Numbered from the stretch's first letter, positions 1-12,262 are shown. The stretch is DNA of 64,000 nucleotides from Variovorax boronicumulans (GCF_019352895.1 NZ_JAAAFX010000009.1:1341486-1405485); one strand, 5' to 3'. Numbers and translations: made by a program. Notes: generated from the letters alone by a model not told the origin.

Positions 1-1
1 C

Positions 2-748
2 TTCTCCGCGCTCGACCCGATCATCCGCACCGAGATGCAGTCGGAGCTGCTGCGCCTGCAGCAGGCGCAGCGCCGCACCATCGTCTTCATCTCGCACGAC
101 CTCGACGAGGCCATGCGCATCGGCGACCGCATCGCGATCATGAAGGACGGCCAGGTGGTCCAGGTCGGCACGCCCGACGAGATCCTGCGCAATCCGGCCG
201 ACGACTACGTGCGCAGCTTCGTGCGTGGCGTGGACGCGGCAGCCGTGTTCAAGGCCGCCGACATTGCCCGCAAGCGCCTGACCGTGGTGCGCGAACACAC
301 CGACCGCGGCTGCCACGCCGCCTTGCGATTGATCGAGGACCACGACGACGACTTTGCCTATGTGGTCAGCCCCGGCCGGCGCTATCTGGGCACGGTCTCC
401 GCCGACTCGCTGCGCACCGCGCTGCGCGGCCACGTGGGCGCGCTGGGCCTGCAGCATGCGTTCCTGCCGGACGTGCCCCCGATCGCCGCCGAGGACGCCG
501 TGGCCAACCTGTTCGGCCAACTGGCACAGGCGCCCTGCGCGCTGCCCGTGGTGGCCAGCGACGGCCGCTTCTGCGGCGCGATCAGCAAGACCACGCTGCT
601 GCGCTTCCTGGACCGCGACACGCCGCCGGTACCGCCTTCACCGCACATCGAACTGCCCAAGGCCTTGAACCTCACTGCGCCCGCCACCGAGACGATGGCC
701 CCGGGCCTGCCCGCCACCCCCACACAAGAACGAGGGATTGCCGCATGA
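2..748 (+). CDS. proV: Glycine betaine/proline ABC transporter ATP-binding protein, C-terminal part
   Basis: This is the 3' end of a ProV-type ATPase that powers uptake of glycine betaine, proline betaine or proline under osmotic stress. The reading frame is open from base 2, so the start lies outside the window. The first visible residues (FSALDPIIRTEM) are the D-loop region just after Walker B. The H-loop (ISHDLDEA) follows, then the usual NPADDYVRSFV segment. The last ~150 residues are a CBS-like regulatory region of the kind found in ProV/OpuA ATPases, where it senses ionic strength; it is followed by a Pro/Ala-rich tail. The stop overlaps the start of the permease gene by four bases (ATGA), so translation is probably coupled. 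Walker A and the signature motif cannot be checked. Confidence 0.9.
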   Translation, partial: FSALDPIIRTEMQSELLRLQQAQRRTIVFISHDLDEAMRIGDRIAIMKDGQVVQVGTPDEILRNPADDYVRSFVRGVDAAAVFKAADIARKRLTVVREHTDRGCHAALRLIEDHDDDFAYVVSPGRRYLGTVSADSLRTALRGHVGALGLQHAFLPDVPPIAAEDAVANLFGQLAQAPCALPVVASDGRFCGAISKTTLLRFLDRDTPPVPPSPHIELPKALNLTAPATETMAPGLPATPTQERGIAA

Positions 749-1974
749 GCGACGTCGTACACCACGCCCCCGCGGTATTGCTGGCACAGGCCGACCTGCC
801 GCTGACGACCGGCAGCGACCCCTGGACGCCCCCCATCGAGAGCGCCCCGGCCATCGCTTCCTCGCCGTGGGACGTGCCGGCCGACGTGGCGCCTTCGGCG
901 CCTGCCGCCGATCCCTGGGCTGCGGCCACCTCGGCCAGCGACACGGCCTCGGCCCCGGGCGGCGACTGGCTGGCCGGCACGCCGGGCGATGCGCCGGGCG
1001 CCGCAGATGCGTCGCACCAGGGTTTTCAACTGAACCAGCTCTGGGACGGCTCGCTGCCGCTGGAGGGCTGGATCAACCAGGGCCTGGGCTGGGTGATCGA
1101 CAACTTTCGCCCCTTCTTCCAGACCGTGCGTGCGCCCATCGACGCCACCCTGAGCTGGGTCGAGGGTCTGCTGACCACCATGCCCATGCTGGCCATGGTG
1201 AGCGTGCTGGGCCTGCTGGCCTGGCAGTTCGCCGGCCGTGGCGTGGCCATCGGCGCCGTCGTCTCGCTGATGCTGGTGGGCATGCTGGGCATCTGGAGCG
1301 AGGCCATGGTCACGCTGTCGCTGGTGCTGACCTCGCTGGTCTTCTGCATCGTGATCGGCCTGCCGATGGGCATCGCGCTGGCCGCGAGCGACCGCGCCCA
1401 GCGCTGGACGCGGCCCTTCCTCGATGCGATGCAGACCACGCCGGCCTTCGTCTACCTGGTGCCGGTGGTGATGCTGTTCGGCATCGGCAACGTGCCGGGC
1501 GTGATCGTGACCATCATCTTCGCGTTGCCGCCGCTGGTGCGCCTGACCAACCTCGGCCTGCGCCAGGTGCGACCCGACCTGATCGAGGCTGCCCGCGCCT
1601 ATGGCGCCTCGCCCTGGCAGATGCTGGTCAAGGTGCAGCTGCCGCTGGCCATGCCCTCGATCATGGCCGGCATCAACCAGGCGCTGATGCTGTCGCTGTC
1701 GATGGTGGTCATTGCTTCGATGATCGCCGTGGGCGGCCTGGGCCAGATGGTGCTGCGCGGCATCGGCCGCCTCGACATGGGCCTGGCCACCGTCGGTGGC
1801 CTGGGCATCGTGCTGCTGGCCATCACGCTCGACCGCATCACCCAGGCCATGGGTGCGCCGCGCCGTGGCGTGCGCCACTGGTGGCAGACGGGCCCCGTGG
1901 GACTGGCGACGCGCGCGTTCCAGCGCCGCGCCGACACCCTGCCTGCGAGCGTCGTCGTCGCCGACGCGCGGTAG
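745..1974 (+). CDS. proW: Glycine betaine/proline ABC transporter permease
   Basis: Inner-membrane permease of the ProVWX importer, 409 aa. Residues 1-100 form an unusual Ala/Pro/Asp-rich, probably disordered N-terminal extension. ProW proteins do carry a long N-terminal tail, but this one is low in complexity. Residues 100-145 resemble the ProW segment before the first membrane span. Several hydrophobic spans follow between about 145 and 375. The ABC permease EAA loop, which contacts the ATPase, is clear at residues 281-310 (EAARAYGASPWQ onward). The start ATG overlaps the proV stop. A gap of about 200 bp with a strong hairpin separates it from proX. Confidence 0.92.
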   Translation: MSDVVHHAPAVLLAQADLPLTTGSDPWTPPIESAPAIASSPWDVPADVAPSAPAADPWAAATSASDTASAPGGDWLAGTPGDAPGAADASHQGFQLNQLWDGSLPLEGWINQGLGWVIDNFRPFFQTVRAPIDATLSWVEGLLTTMPMLAMVSVLGLLAWQFAGRGVAIGAVVSLMLVGMLGIWSEAMVTLSLVLTSLVFCIVIGLPMGIALAASDRAQRWTRPFLDAMQTTPAFVYLVPVVMLFGIGNVPGVIVTIIFALPPLVRLTNLGLRQVRPDLIEAARAYGASPWQMLVKVQLPLAMPSIMAGINQALMLSLSMVVIASMIAVGGLGQMVLRGIGRLDMGLATVGGLGIVLLAITLDRITQAMGAPRRGVRHWWQTGPVGLATRAFQRRADTLPASVVVADAR

Positions 1975-2092
1975 CCCGCTGCGCCAGCCACGCGCCATCA
2001 AGACCTTTGGCGGTCGGGTCCGGCCAGCGCCGGGCACCGCCGCGAAAGCCAGGAACGGGGGCCTTGACCGCCCGTCCTTCATCCGCCGACGG

Positions 2093-2118
2093 CCCGCAGA
2101 TCCATTGCCATCTGCGGG
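2093..2118 (+). other. Hairpin between proW and proX
   Basis: A perfect 9-bp inverted repeat (CCCGCAGAT / ATCTGCGGG) with an 8-base loop lies about 60 bp before proX. No U-run follows, so it is not a classical terminator. In binding-protein operons such hairpins often stabilise mRNA ends or lower read-through, so that the binding protein is made in excess. That role here is inference. Confidence 0.45.
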
Positions 2119-2176
2119 TTGCGGCTTGCCTTTCCACTTTCCTCAACGCCCGGTCTCGGGCAAAGAAAGAACACGC

Positions 2177-3193
2177 ATGATGAACACTCGCGATTTCACC
2201 CGCTCGCTGCTCGCCGGGAGCCTGCTGGCCCTGGGCCTGGGCTCGCCCGCCTTCGCTGCCGACCTGCCCGGCAAGGGCGTCAAGGTGCTGCCACTGCAAA
2301 GCGCCCTGGTCGAAGAGACCTTCCAGACCCTGCTGGTGACCCGCGCGCTGAAACAGCTCGGCTACGACGTGCAGCCGATCAAGGAAGTCGAGTACCCGAT
2401 GGCGCACATCGCCGTCGCCAACGGCGATGCGACCTTCATCGCCAACCACTGGAACCCGCACCATGCCGAGTTCTACAAGAGCGCGGGCGGCGATGCCAAG
2501 ATGGCGCGCAAGGGCGTCTACGCGGCCGGTGCCACGCAGGGCTACATGATCGACAAGAAGACGGCCGATCAGTACAAGATCACCCACCTGAGCCAACTGA
2601 GCGACCCGAAACTGGCCAAGCTCTTCGACGCCAACGGCGACGGCAAGGCCGACCTGGTCGGCCCCAGCGCGGGCTGGGGCGGCGAGGCCGTGGTCGAGCA
2701 CCAGCTCACCGCCTTCAAGCTGCGCGACACCGTGACCTACACGCAAGGCAACTACCCGGCGCTGATCGCCGACACGCTCGCCCGCTTCAAGCAAGGCAAG
2801 CCGGTGCTGTTCTACGCCTGGACGCCGTACTGGCTCAGCAACGTGCTGCGCGCGGGCAAGGACGTGGTCTGGCTCGAAGTGCCGTTCTCTGCGATGCCGG
2901 GCGTGCAGGCCGGCACCGACACGAAACAGGCCAACGGCAAGAACTACGGCTTTCCGCTGAACAACGAGTACATCGTGGCCAACAAGGTCTTCGTCGAGAA
3001 GAACCCCGCCGCCGGCAAGCTGTTCGAGGTCATGGCCTTGCCGCTGGCCGACATCAGCCGGCAGAACCAGTTGATGCACGACGGCCAGAACCGCCAGCAG
3101 GACATCGAACGCCACACCGACAGCTGGATCAAGGCGCATCAGAAGACCTTCGACAGCTGGATCGCGCAGGCCCTGGCCGCTGCGGACAAGTAA
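2177..3193 (+). CDS. proX: Glycine betaine/proline ABC transporter substrate-binding protein
   Basis: Periplasmic binding protein of the importer, 338 aa. The start is taken at the first of two tandem ATGs, with a purine-rich AAAGAAAG stretch just upstream. A Sec signal peptide covers residues 1-27, with cleavage expected after SPAFA. The mature protein has the aromatic ligand-cage motifs of the ProX family: NHWNPHH, SAGWGGEAV and FYAWTPYW, whose tryptophans hold the quaternary ammonium group. An EF-hand-like DANGDGKADL loop lies mid-protein; calcium binding is not established. A rho-independent terminator directly follows, closing the proVWX unit. Confidence 0.92.
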   Translation: MMNTRDFTRSLLAGSLLALGLGSPAFAADLPGKGVKVLPLQSALVEETFQTLLVTRALKQLGYDVQPIKEVEYPMAHIAVANGDATFIANHWNPHHAEFYKSAGGDAKMARKGVYAAGATQGYMIDKKTADQYKITHLSQLSDPKLAKLFDANGDGKADLVGPSAGWGGEAVVEHQLTAFKLRDTVTYTQGNYPALIADTLARFKQGKPVLFYAWTPYWLSNVLRAGKDVVWLEVPFSAMPGVQAGTDTKQANGKNYGFPLNNEYIVANKVFVEKNPAAGKLFEVMALPLADISRQNQLMHDGQNRQQDIERHTDSWIKAHQKTFDSWIAQALAAADK

Positions 3194-3226
3194 GACCGCG
3201 GGCGCCGGCGCTGCCGGTCGCCACCC

Positions 3227-3259
3227 AGCCGCTGCGCCCCCCGGGACAGCGGCTTTTTT
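3227..3259 (+). terminator. Rho-independent terminator after proX
   Basis: An 8-bp stem (AGCCGCTG / CAGCGGCT) with a 12-base loop is followed directly by a run of six T. It sits 33 bases after the proX stop. Confidence 0.85.
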
Positions 3260-3389
3260 GCGCCCGCGCCGGCCGTGGCCGCGCGGCTGTCAAAATACCG
3301 GGCGCGCCGAGGCCCGAAAAGCCTGCGCACGCACGGCTCCCACAAGAACGGCTCGCACGATCGAGCGTCCACCCACGGAACGAATTGCC

Positions 3390-4939
3390 ATGACCACGAC
3401 CATCCAGCAGGCCGACCTGATCGAATCGATCAGCGCCGCGCTGCAGTACATCAGCTACTACCATCCCGCCGACTACATCGCCCACCTGGCCAAGGCCTAC
3501 GAGCGCGAGCAGAGCCCGGCCGCCAAGGACGCCATCGCGCAGATCCTGACCAACAGCAAGATGAGCGCCACCGGCCACCGCCCGATCTGCCAGGACACCG
3601 GCATCGTCAACGTGTTCCTCAAGGTGGGCATGGACGTGCGCTGGGGCGGCTTCACCGGCAGCCTCGACGACGCCATCAACGAAGGCGTGCGCCGCGGCTA
3701 CAACCACCCCGACAACACGCTGCGCGCCTCGGTCGTGGCCGACCCGCAGTTCGACCGCAAGAACACCAAGGACAACACGCCCGCGGTGATCTTCACCGAG
3801 ATCGTGCCGGGCGACACGCTCGAGGTCACGGTCGCGGCCAAGGGCGGCGGCAGCGAGAACAAGAGCAAGCTGGCCATGCTCAACCCGGGCGACAACATCG
3901 TCGACTGGGTGCTCAAGACCGTGCCCACCATGGGCGCCGGCTGGTGCCCGCCGGGCATGCTGGGCATCGGCATCGGCGGCACGGCCGAGAAGGCCGCGCT
4001 GATGGCCAAGGAAAGCCTCATGGACGACCTCGACATGCACGAGCTGCAGGCCAAGAAGGCCTCGGGCGCCGAGCTGAGCAAGGTCGAGGCGCTGCGCATC
4101 GAGCTCTACGAAAAGGTCAACGCGCTGGGCATCGGCGCGCAGGGCCTGGGCGGCCTGGCCACCGTGCTCGACATCAAGATCAAGATGTACCCCACGCACG
4201 CGGCCAGCAAGCCGGTGGCGATGATCCCCAACTGCGCGGCCACCCGCCATGCGCACTTCGTGATGGACGGCAGCGGCGCGGTCTACCTCGATCCGCCCTC
4301 GCTGGACCTCTGGCCCGACGTCGACTGGACCCCCGATTACAACAAGAGCAAGAAGGTCGACCTCGACACGCTCACGCCCGCCGAAGTGGCGAGCTGGAAG
4401 CCGGGCGATACGCTGCTGCTCAACGGCAAGATGCTGACCGGCCGCGACGCCGCGCACAAGCGCATCGCCGACATGCTGGCCAAGGGCGAGAAGCTGCCGG
4501 TGGACTTCACCAACCGCGTCATCTACTACGTCGGCCCGGTCGACCCGGTCGAAGGCGAAGCGGTAGGCCCGGCCGGCCCGACCACCGCCACCCGCATGGA
4601 CGGCTTCACCGAGATGATGCTGGCCCAGACCGGCCTGATCGCGATGATCGGCAAGGCCGAGCGCGGCCCGACCGCCATCGAGGCGATCAAGAAGCACCAG
4701 AGCGCCTACCTGATGGCGGTCGGCGGTGCCGCCTACCTGGTGAGCAAGGCCATCAAGACCGCCAAGGTGGTGGGCTTCGCGGACCTGGGCATGGAAGCCA
4801 TCTACGAGTTCGACGTGGTCGACATGCCCGTGACCGTGGCCGTCGATGCGGGCGGCACCAGCGTGCACATCACCGGCCCGGCCGAATGGCAGAAGCGCAT
4901 CGCCTCGGGCGAACTCAAGACCATCACCCTGGAAGCGGC

Positions 4940-4943
<4 letters not shown>
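3390..4943 (+). CDS. fumA: Fumarate hydratase, class I (iron-sulfur)
   Basis: Single-chain [4Fe-4S] fumarase of 517 aa that interconverts fumarate and L-malate in the TCA cycle. The ATG chosen begins MTTTIQQADLIESI, the usual class I N-terminus. The three conserved cysteines expected to bind the cluster are visible at C67 (PICQDTG), C186 (GWCPPGM) and C282 (PNCAATRHAHF). The N-terminal alpha region runs to about residue 330 and the beta-type (swivel) domain follows (LTGRDAAHKR, IYYVGPVDPVEGEAVGPAGPTT). Length fits the FumA/FumB family. The stop overlaps the murI start by four bases. A second, split enzyme of the same superfamily is encoded at 60057-61553. Confidence 0.95.
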
Positions 4944-5734
<791 letters not shown>

Positions 5735-5741
5735 CGCCGCC

Positions 5742-6518
5742 ATGCGACGCCTGCTGCGCCCTGCCTTCCTCTTTCTCGGCCTGCTGGCTGTCGGTCCGCT
5801 CGCGCACGCCGCCTGCGAAAGCGGCCTGGCCGAGCGCATCCATGCGCGGCTGTACCCCGATCGCGTGCTCGACGAACGATTGGCCGCCTGCAAGGCATGG
5901 CCGGCCTTTCCGGGCCGCATCGTGATCGTGTTGCCCATGCCGCGGCCCACGAGCGATCCGACGGCCACCAAGGTCTACGACCTCGAAGTGCTGCTGGTCC
6001 AGCGCCCCGACAACGGCAACACCGAGCGCGACACCCTGGTCAGCCGGCTGTTCCAGGCCGAGGCGATGGACGAGGACGGCGTGGCCATCCAGGAGATCAA
6101 GGTCGACACGGCGCGCTATGTGCTGGCCGCCGACGCGCGCGCCTTCGGCCTGCGCGTGCGCTACCGGGGCACCACGCGTGCCGATGCCTTCGCCAGCGAG
6201 ACCCTGCGCCTCTACGTGTCGCAAGGCGGCAAGCTGCGCGAGGTGCTGCAGGAGATCGAACTCGACAGCGACAGCGGCGAATGGAATGCCGACTGCACGG
6301 GCCGCTTCCGGCAGCTGCGCACCCTGCTGTCGACCCGGCCGAACCGCAACAGCCCCTTTGCCGATCTCGTGCTGACCCGCACCCGGACCCAGAGCCGCGG
6401 ACAACTGCAGGACGATGGCAGCTGCGCGGAGAAGGCGCTGCCACCGCAGTACAGCACCGTGGTGCTGCGCTACGACGGAGAGCGCTTCAAGGTGCCCAGG
6501 AGCCTGCTGGCACCCTAG
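5742..6518 (+). CDS. Secreted hypothetical protein
   Basis: Product of 258 aa with a clear signal peptide (MRRLLRPAFLFLGLLAVGPLAHA, cleavage before ACESG). No recognised domain. Four cysteines remain after cleavage (ACESGL, AACKAW, ADCTGRF, GSCAEKA), so one or two disulfides in the periplasm are plausible. The sequence is rich in beta-type segments. It starts 7 bases after murI and may share its transcript. I cannot assign a function. Confidence 0.75.
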   Translation: MRRLLRPAFLFLGLLAVGPLAHAACESGLAERIHARLYPDRVLDERLAACKAWPAFPGRIVIVLPMPRPTSDPTATKVYDLEVLLVQRPDNGNTERDTLVSRLFQAEAMDEDGVAIQEIKVDTARYVLAADARAFGLRVRYRGTTRADAFASETLRLYVSQGGKLREVLQEIELDSDSGEWNADCTGRFRQLRTLLSTRPNRNSPFADLVLTRTRTQSRGQLQDDGSCAEKALPPQYSTVVLRYDGERFKVPRSLLAP

Positions 6519-6520
6519 GC

Positions 6521-7159
6521 TCAGTGCAGGTGGCGCGGCCGGCGTCCACCGCCGTGCCCGCCGGCACCGGGGCCGCCCGGGCCGCCGCTGCCACGCGGGC
6601 GCTTGCCCAGCTCGAGCGAGTTGACCAGCGCATCGAAGCGGTCGCCGAAGAGCTTGTCGATCTCGGCCACCACGCCGCCGAGCTCGGCGCCGTCGAAATG
6701 GCGCTCCATCAGGTGCACCACGTCCTCGACCAGCAGGTCGCGCTGGACCTGCATGATCGCGGCCGGGTTCGGGCCCACGAAGAGCATCAGGAAGTCGTCG
6801 CGCGACTCTTCTTCCGGATCGCCCTCTTCCTCGTCGAAGTCGGTGTCGTAGAAGGTGATCTCGATGGCCGCGCCCTGCTCCGCGAGCTCGTTGAGCGCCA
6901 TGCACATCTCGTCGAGTTCCTGACGGAAATCCTCGTCGCCCGGCACGGTCCAGCACATCTGGAGCATGTGCTCCTTCTGCTCGAAGCGGATGCCGAGTTC
7001 TTCCTCGTAGGCGCTGGTGGCGCCGTCGGCCAGCGAGCGGGCGCCAGCGTACTTCCACAGGGGCTTGAGCGCCTCCTGGATCTGCGCGAAGGTCACGTCG
7101 GCGCGCAACGGCACATCGCCGTGCACATGAATCTCGAACGGAGCGTTGTAGCGAGGCAT
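6521..7159 (-). CDS. Conserved hypothetical protein with acidic centre and Gly/Arg/His-rich tail
   Basis: Cytoplasmic protein of 212 aa without a signal peptide or membrane span. The N-terminal half (IHVHGDVPLRADVTFAQIQEALKPLWKYAGA) is well ordered in composition. An acidic patch follows (YDTDFDEEEGDPEEESRDD), then a helix-rich part (VQRDLLVEDVVHLMERHF) and a low-complexity Gly/Arg/His tail. It is convergent with the secreted hypothetical gene (2-base gap) and lies just after the tRNA-Leu(UAA) gene. An AGGGAG-type ribosome site precedes the ATG. Function unknown. Confidence 0.75.
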   Translation of the reverse strand: MPRYNAPFEIHVHGDVPLRADVTFAQIQEALKPLWKYAGARSLADGATSAYEEELGIRFEQKEHMLQMCWTVPGDEDFRQELDEMCMALNELAEQGAAIEITFYDTDFDEEEGDPEEESRDDFLMLFVGPNPAAIMQVQRDLLVEDVVHLMERHFDGAELGGVVAEIDKLFGDRFDALVNSLELGKRPRGSGGPGGPGAGGHGGGRRPRHLH

Positions 7160-7180
7160 GTCTAGCTCCCTTGTAGTTGA

Positions 7181-7269
7181 TGGTGCCCGGAACGGGAATC
7201 GAACCCGTATGCCCGTCTAAAGGCGGCGGATTTTAAGTCCGATGTGTCTACCAATTTCACCATCCGGGC
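7181..7269 (-). tRNA. tRNA-Leu (anticodon UAA)
   Basis: The minus strand folds as a class II tRNA. The acceptor stem is GCCCGGA/TCCGGGC and the discriminator is A. The anticodon loop CTTAAAA gives UAA, and there is a long variable arm. The T arm reads GGGTTCGATTCCC. The CCA end is encoded. Last gene of the Gly-Cys-Leu tRNA group. Confidence 0.96.
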
Positions 7270-7293
7270 CGGGATCTGAGGACGAAGATAACC

Positions 7294-7332
7294 CAAAACA
7301 AAACAGCCCCGACAACGAATGTTGGCGGGGCT
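7294..7332 (-). terminator. Terminator-like hairpin between tRNA-Cys and tRNA-Leu
   Basis: Read on the minus strand, a 12-bp stem with one mismatch (AGCCCCG.CAAC and its complement) is followed by a T-rich tract (TGTTTTGTTTT). It may end or process the Gly-Cys transcript. The plus-strand side is also followed by TTTT, so it could work in both directions. Confidence 0.55.
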
Positions 7333-7342
7333 TGCTTTTCAG

Positions 7343-7416
7343 TGGAGGCGCGACCCGGAGTCGAACCGGGCTAGACGGATTTGCAATCCGTTGCATAACC
7401 GCTTTGCTATCGCGCC
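7343..7416 (-). tRNA. tRNA-Cys (anticodon GCA)
   Basis: The 74-base gene starts GGCGCGATAGC, has anticodon loop TTGCAAA (GCA), T arm GGTTCGACTCC and an encoded TCCA end. The short D arm is typical of bacterial tRNA-Cys. Confidence 0.96.
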
Positions 7417-7466
7417 ACGCTTGTTTGAAGCGATTTCGCCATGAACTCGCTGTGCTTGCTCTTGCG

Positions 7467-7496
7467 AAAAAAAGGGAAGCCTGGGCTTCCCTTTTT
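7467..7496 (-). terminator. Terminator-like hairpin between tRNA-Gly and tRNA-Cys
   Basis: Near-perfect palindrome (AAAGGGAAGCC, short loop, GGCTTCCCTTT) with A/T runs on both sides. Read on the minus strand it ends in a run of seven T. It may act as a terminator or a processing site between the two tRNAs. Confidence 0.55.
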
Positions 7497-7502
7497 CAAA
7501 AC

Positions 7503-7578
7503 TGGAGCGGGATAAGAGACTCGAACTCTCGACCTCAACCTTGGCAAGGTTGCGCTCTACCAACTGAGCTAATCCCGC
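7503..7578 (-). tRNA. tRNA-Gly (anticodon GCC)
   Basis: The 76-base gene starts GCGGGATTAGCTCAG, has anticodon loop TTGCCAA (GCC), T arm GAGTTCGAGTC and an encoded TCCA end. First gene of the tRNA group that follows lon. Confidence 0.97.
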
Positions 7579-7636
7579 GTTTCGAGCCTCGAATTATATG
7601 CCACTTTTTCGAGGTTTCGAAGCTGCGCGCAAATTT

Positions 7637-10078
<2,442 letters not shown>

Positions 10079-10109
10079 GCGAGTCCTCGAAGTGATCAGA
10101 CAAAGATGG

Positions 10110-10146
10110 AACGCGCCGCGCGAATTTCAAGCCCGCGCGGCGCGTT
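10110..10146 (-). terminator. Hairpin between clpX and lon
   Basis: A perfect 13-bp GC-rich stem (AACGCGCCGCGCG and its complement) with an 11-base loop. On the minus strand it is followed by a weak T-containing tract. It probably ends or attenuates the clpX transcript before the lon promoter. A smaller hairpin (CACGCGC / GCGCGTG) lies at 10159-10175. Confidence 0.55.
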
Positions 10147-10203
10147 CATCGTAGGGGCCACGCGCAAAGCGCGTGAAATGCGATATGGGATGACCCCAGG
10201 CAC

Positions 10204-11472
10204 TCAGGCCTTCTTGGCTGCCTCGCGATACACGAGCAGCGGTGGCTTGTTCTCGTCGATGGTCGATTCCTCGACCACCACCTTGTCGACATTGGTCGCG
10301 TTGGGCAGCTCGAACATGGTGTCGATCAGAGACTGCTCGAGGATCGAGCGCAACCCACGCGCGCCGGTCTTGCGCGCCAGCGCCTTGCGGGCGATCGCCT
10401 TGAGCGCGGCGGGACGGATTTCCAGGTCCACGCCCTCCATCTGCAGCAGCTTGGTGAACTGCTTGACCACCGCGTTCTTCGGCTCGGTCAGGATCTGGAC
10501 CAGCGCGTCCTCGCTGAGCTCGGCCAGCGAGGCGACCACGGGCATGCGGCCCACGAGTTCGGGGATCAGGCCGAACTTGATCAGGTCCTCCGGCTCGACC
10601 TCGCGGAACACCTCGGTGATGCTGCGCTGCGCCTTGCTCTTGACCGAGGCGCCGAAACCGATGCCCGAGGCCTCGGTGCGGTTCTCGATGACCTTCTCCA
10701 GGCCGGCGAAGGCGCCGCCGCAGATGAACAGGATGTTGGTCGTGTCGATCTGCAGGAAGTCCTGGTTCGGGTGCTTGCGCCCGCCCTGGGGCGGCACGCT
10801 GGCCATGGTGCCTTCGATGAGCTTGAGGAGGGCCTGCTGCACGCCCTCGCCCGACACGTCGCGCGTGATCGAGGGGTTGTCGGACTTGCGCGAGATCTTG
10901 TCGATCTCGTCGATGTAGACGATGCCGCGCTGGGCCTTCTCGACCTCGTAGTTGCAGCTCTGCAGCAGCTTCTGGATGATGTTCTCGACGTCTTCGCCGA
11001 CATAGCCGGCCTCGGTCAGCGTGGTCGCATCGGCCATCACGAAGGGCACGTCGAGCATGCGCGCGAGCGTCTGCGCCAGCAGCGTCTTGCCCGAACCCGT
11101 GGGGCCGATCAAGAGGATGTTGCTCTTGCTGAGCTCGACCTCGTCGCCCTTGCTGTTCTTTTCCTTGTGGCGCAGGCGCTTGTAGTGGTTGTAGACCGCC
11201 ACCGACAGCATGCGCTTGGCCGGCTCCTGGCCGATCACGTAGTTGTCGAGGTTGGTCTTGATCTCCAGCGGCGTGGGCAGGTCGTTGCGCGCGTCGCGCG
11301 CCTCTTCGCCGGCCGGGAGTTCATCGCGGATGATCTCGTTGCAGAGATCGATGCACTCGTCGCAGATGAAGACCGAAGGGCCCGCGATCAGCTTCTTGAC
11401 CTCGTGCTGGCTCTTGCCGCAGAACGAGCAATAAAGCGTTTTTTCGCTGGAAGAGCCTTTTTTATCGGCCAT
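10204..11472 (-). CDS. clpX: ClpXP protease ATP-binding subunit ClpX
   Basis: AAA+ unfoldase of 422 aa that delivers substrates to ClpP. The N-terminal C4 zinc-binding domain has C15, C18, C37 and C40. Walker A is GPTGSGKT at 123-130, followed by the GYVGEDVE pore loop, Walker B (GIVYIDEIDKI) and sensor motifs. The IGF-type ClpP docking loop reads SGIGFGA. Length is typical. It follows clpP on the same strand but is separated by a terminator-like hairpin, so clpX may have its own promoter as well. Confidence 0.97.
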   Translation of the reverse strand: MADKKGSSSEKTLYCSFCGKSQHEVKKLIAGPSVFICDECIDLCNEIIRDELPAGEEARDARNDLPTPLEIKTNLDNYVIGQEPAKRMLSVAVYNHYKRLRHKEKNSKGDEVELSKSNILLIGPTGSGKTLLAQTLARMLDVPFVMADATTLTEAGYVGEDVENIIQKLLQSCNYEVEKAQRGIVYIDEIDKISRKSDNPSITRDVSGEGVQQALLKLIEGTMASVPPQGGRKHPNQDFLQIDTTNILFICGGAFAGLEKVIENRTEASGIGFGASVKSKAQRSITEVFREVEPEDLIKFGLIPELVGRMPVVASLAELSEDALVQILTEPKNAVVKQFTKLLQMEGVDLEIRPAALKAIARKALARKTGARGLRSILEQSLIDTMFELPNATNVDKVVVEESTIDENKPPLLVYREAAKKA

Positions 11473-11511
11473 GGACAGGTGCCTCGTTACGCAGTAGGTT
11501 CAATGATAACT

Positions 11512-11551
11512 AAAACAAAAACGGCGTTTCCCGCATGGAAAACGCCGTTTT
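11512..11551 (-). terminator. Rho-independent terminator between clpP and clpX
   Basis: Read on the minus strand, a perfect 12-bp stem (AAAACGGCGTTT / AAACGCCGTTTT) with a 10-base loop ends in a run TTTTTGTTTT. It lies between the clpP stop and the clpX start, so the two genes are probably only partly co-transcribed. Confidence 0.8.
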
Positions 11552-11593
11552 CTGCCATTTGGCGCCCTGCGGCGCCAAGCGGCTTCCAGCGTG

Positions 11594-12202
11594 TCAGCCG
11601 CGTTTTGCAACGACCTGGTCGACCAGGCCGTAATCCTTGGCTTCGTCGGCCGTCAGGAAGTAGTCGCGCTCGGTGTCGCGCTGGACCTTTTCCAGCGGCT
11701 GGCCGGTGCGTTCGGCCAGGATCTTGTTCATCTGGTCCTTGGTGCGCAGGATGTCGCGCGCATGGATCTCGATGTCGGTGGCCTGGCCACGGGCGCCGCC
11801 CAGCACCTGGTGGATCATGACCTTCGAGTTGGGCAGCGAGAAACGCTTGCCCTTCTCGCCGGCCGCCAGCAGGAAGGCGCCCATGCTGGCCGCGAAGCCC
11901 AGGCACATGGTCGACACGGCCGGCTTGATGAACTGCATGGTGTCGTAGATCGCCATGCCGGCGCTCACGCTGCCGCCCGGCGAGTTGATGTAGAACGAGA
12001 TGTCCTTGTCCGGGTTCTCGCTCTCGAGGAACAACAGCTGCGCGACCACCAGGTTCGCGGTCTGGTCGTTGACTTCGCCCACCAGGAAAATGATGCGTTC
12101 CTTGAGGAGCCGCGAATAGATGTCGTAGGACCGCTCGCCGCGGCCCGACTGCTCGATGACCATCGGAACCATGCCGAGGCCTTGAATTTCGTTTGCGATC
12201 AT
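11594..12202 (-). CDS. clpP: ATP-dependent Clp protease proteolytic subunit
   Basis: Serine peptidase (202 aa) that forms the two-ring barrel of ClpXP. The start is placed at MIANEIQGLGMVPMVIEQ because GGAGAG sits seven bases upstream and ClpP proteins begin near this point. An in-frame ATG 26 codons upstream (12280) lacks both features. With this start the catalytic triad is S106 (GFAASMG), H131 (VMIHQ) and D180 (RDTERD). The conserved YSRLLKERIIFLVG and NSPGGSV segments are present. It lies between tig and clpX. Confidence 0.95.
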   Translation of the reverse strand: MIANEIQGLGMVPMVIEQSGRGERSYDIYSRLLKERIIFLVGEVNDQTANLVVAQLLFLESENPDKDISFYINSPGGSVSAGMAIYDTMQFIKPAVSTMCLGFAASMGAFLLAAGEKGKRFSLPNSKVMIHQVLGGARGQATDIEIHARDILRTKDQMNKILAERTGQPLEKVQRDTERDYFLTADEAKDYGLVDQVVAKRG

Positions 12203-12262
12203 GTAGTTGCTCTCCGGGAAGATGAAGTCGTTCGCTGTGACTGAACTGTACGCCTGAGTGAA

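Noticed and set aside
382..2082. A 566-codon minus-strand frame opposite proV/proW
   Set aside because: Very rich in His, Gln, Asp and Arg with no family; opposite well-supported transporter genes.
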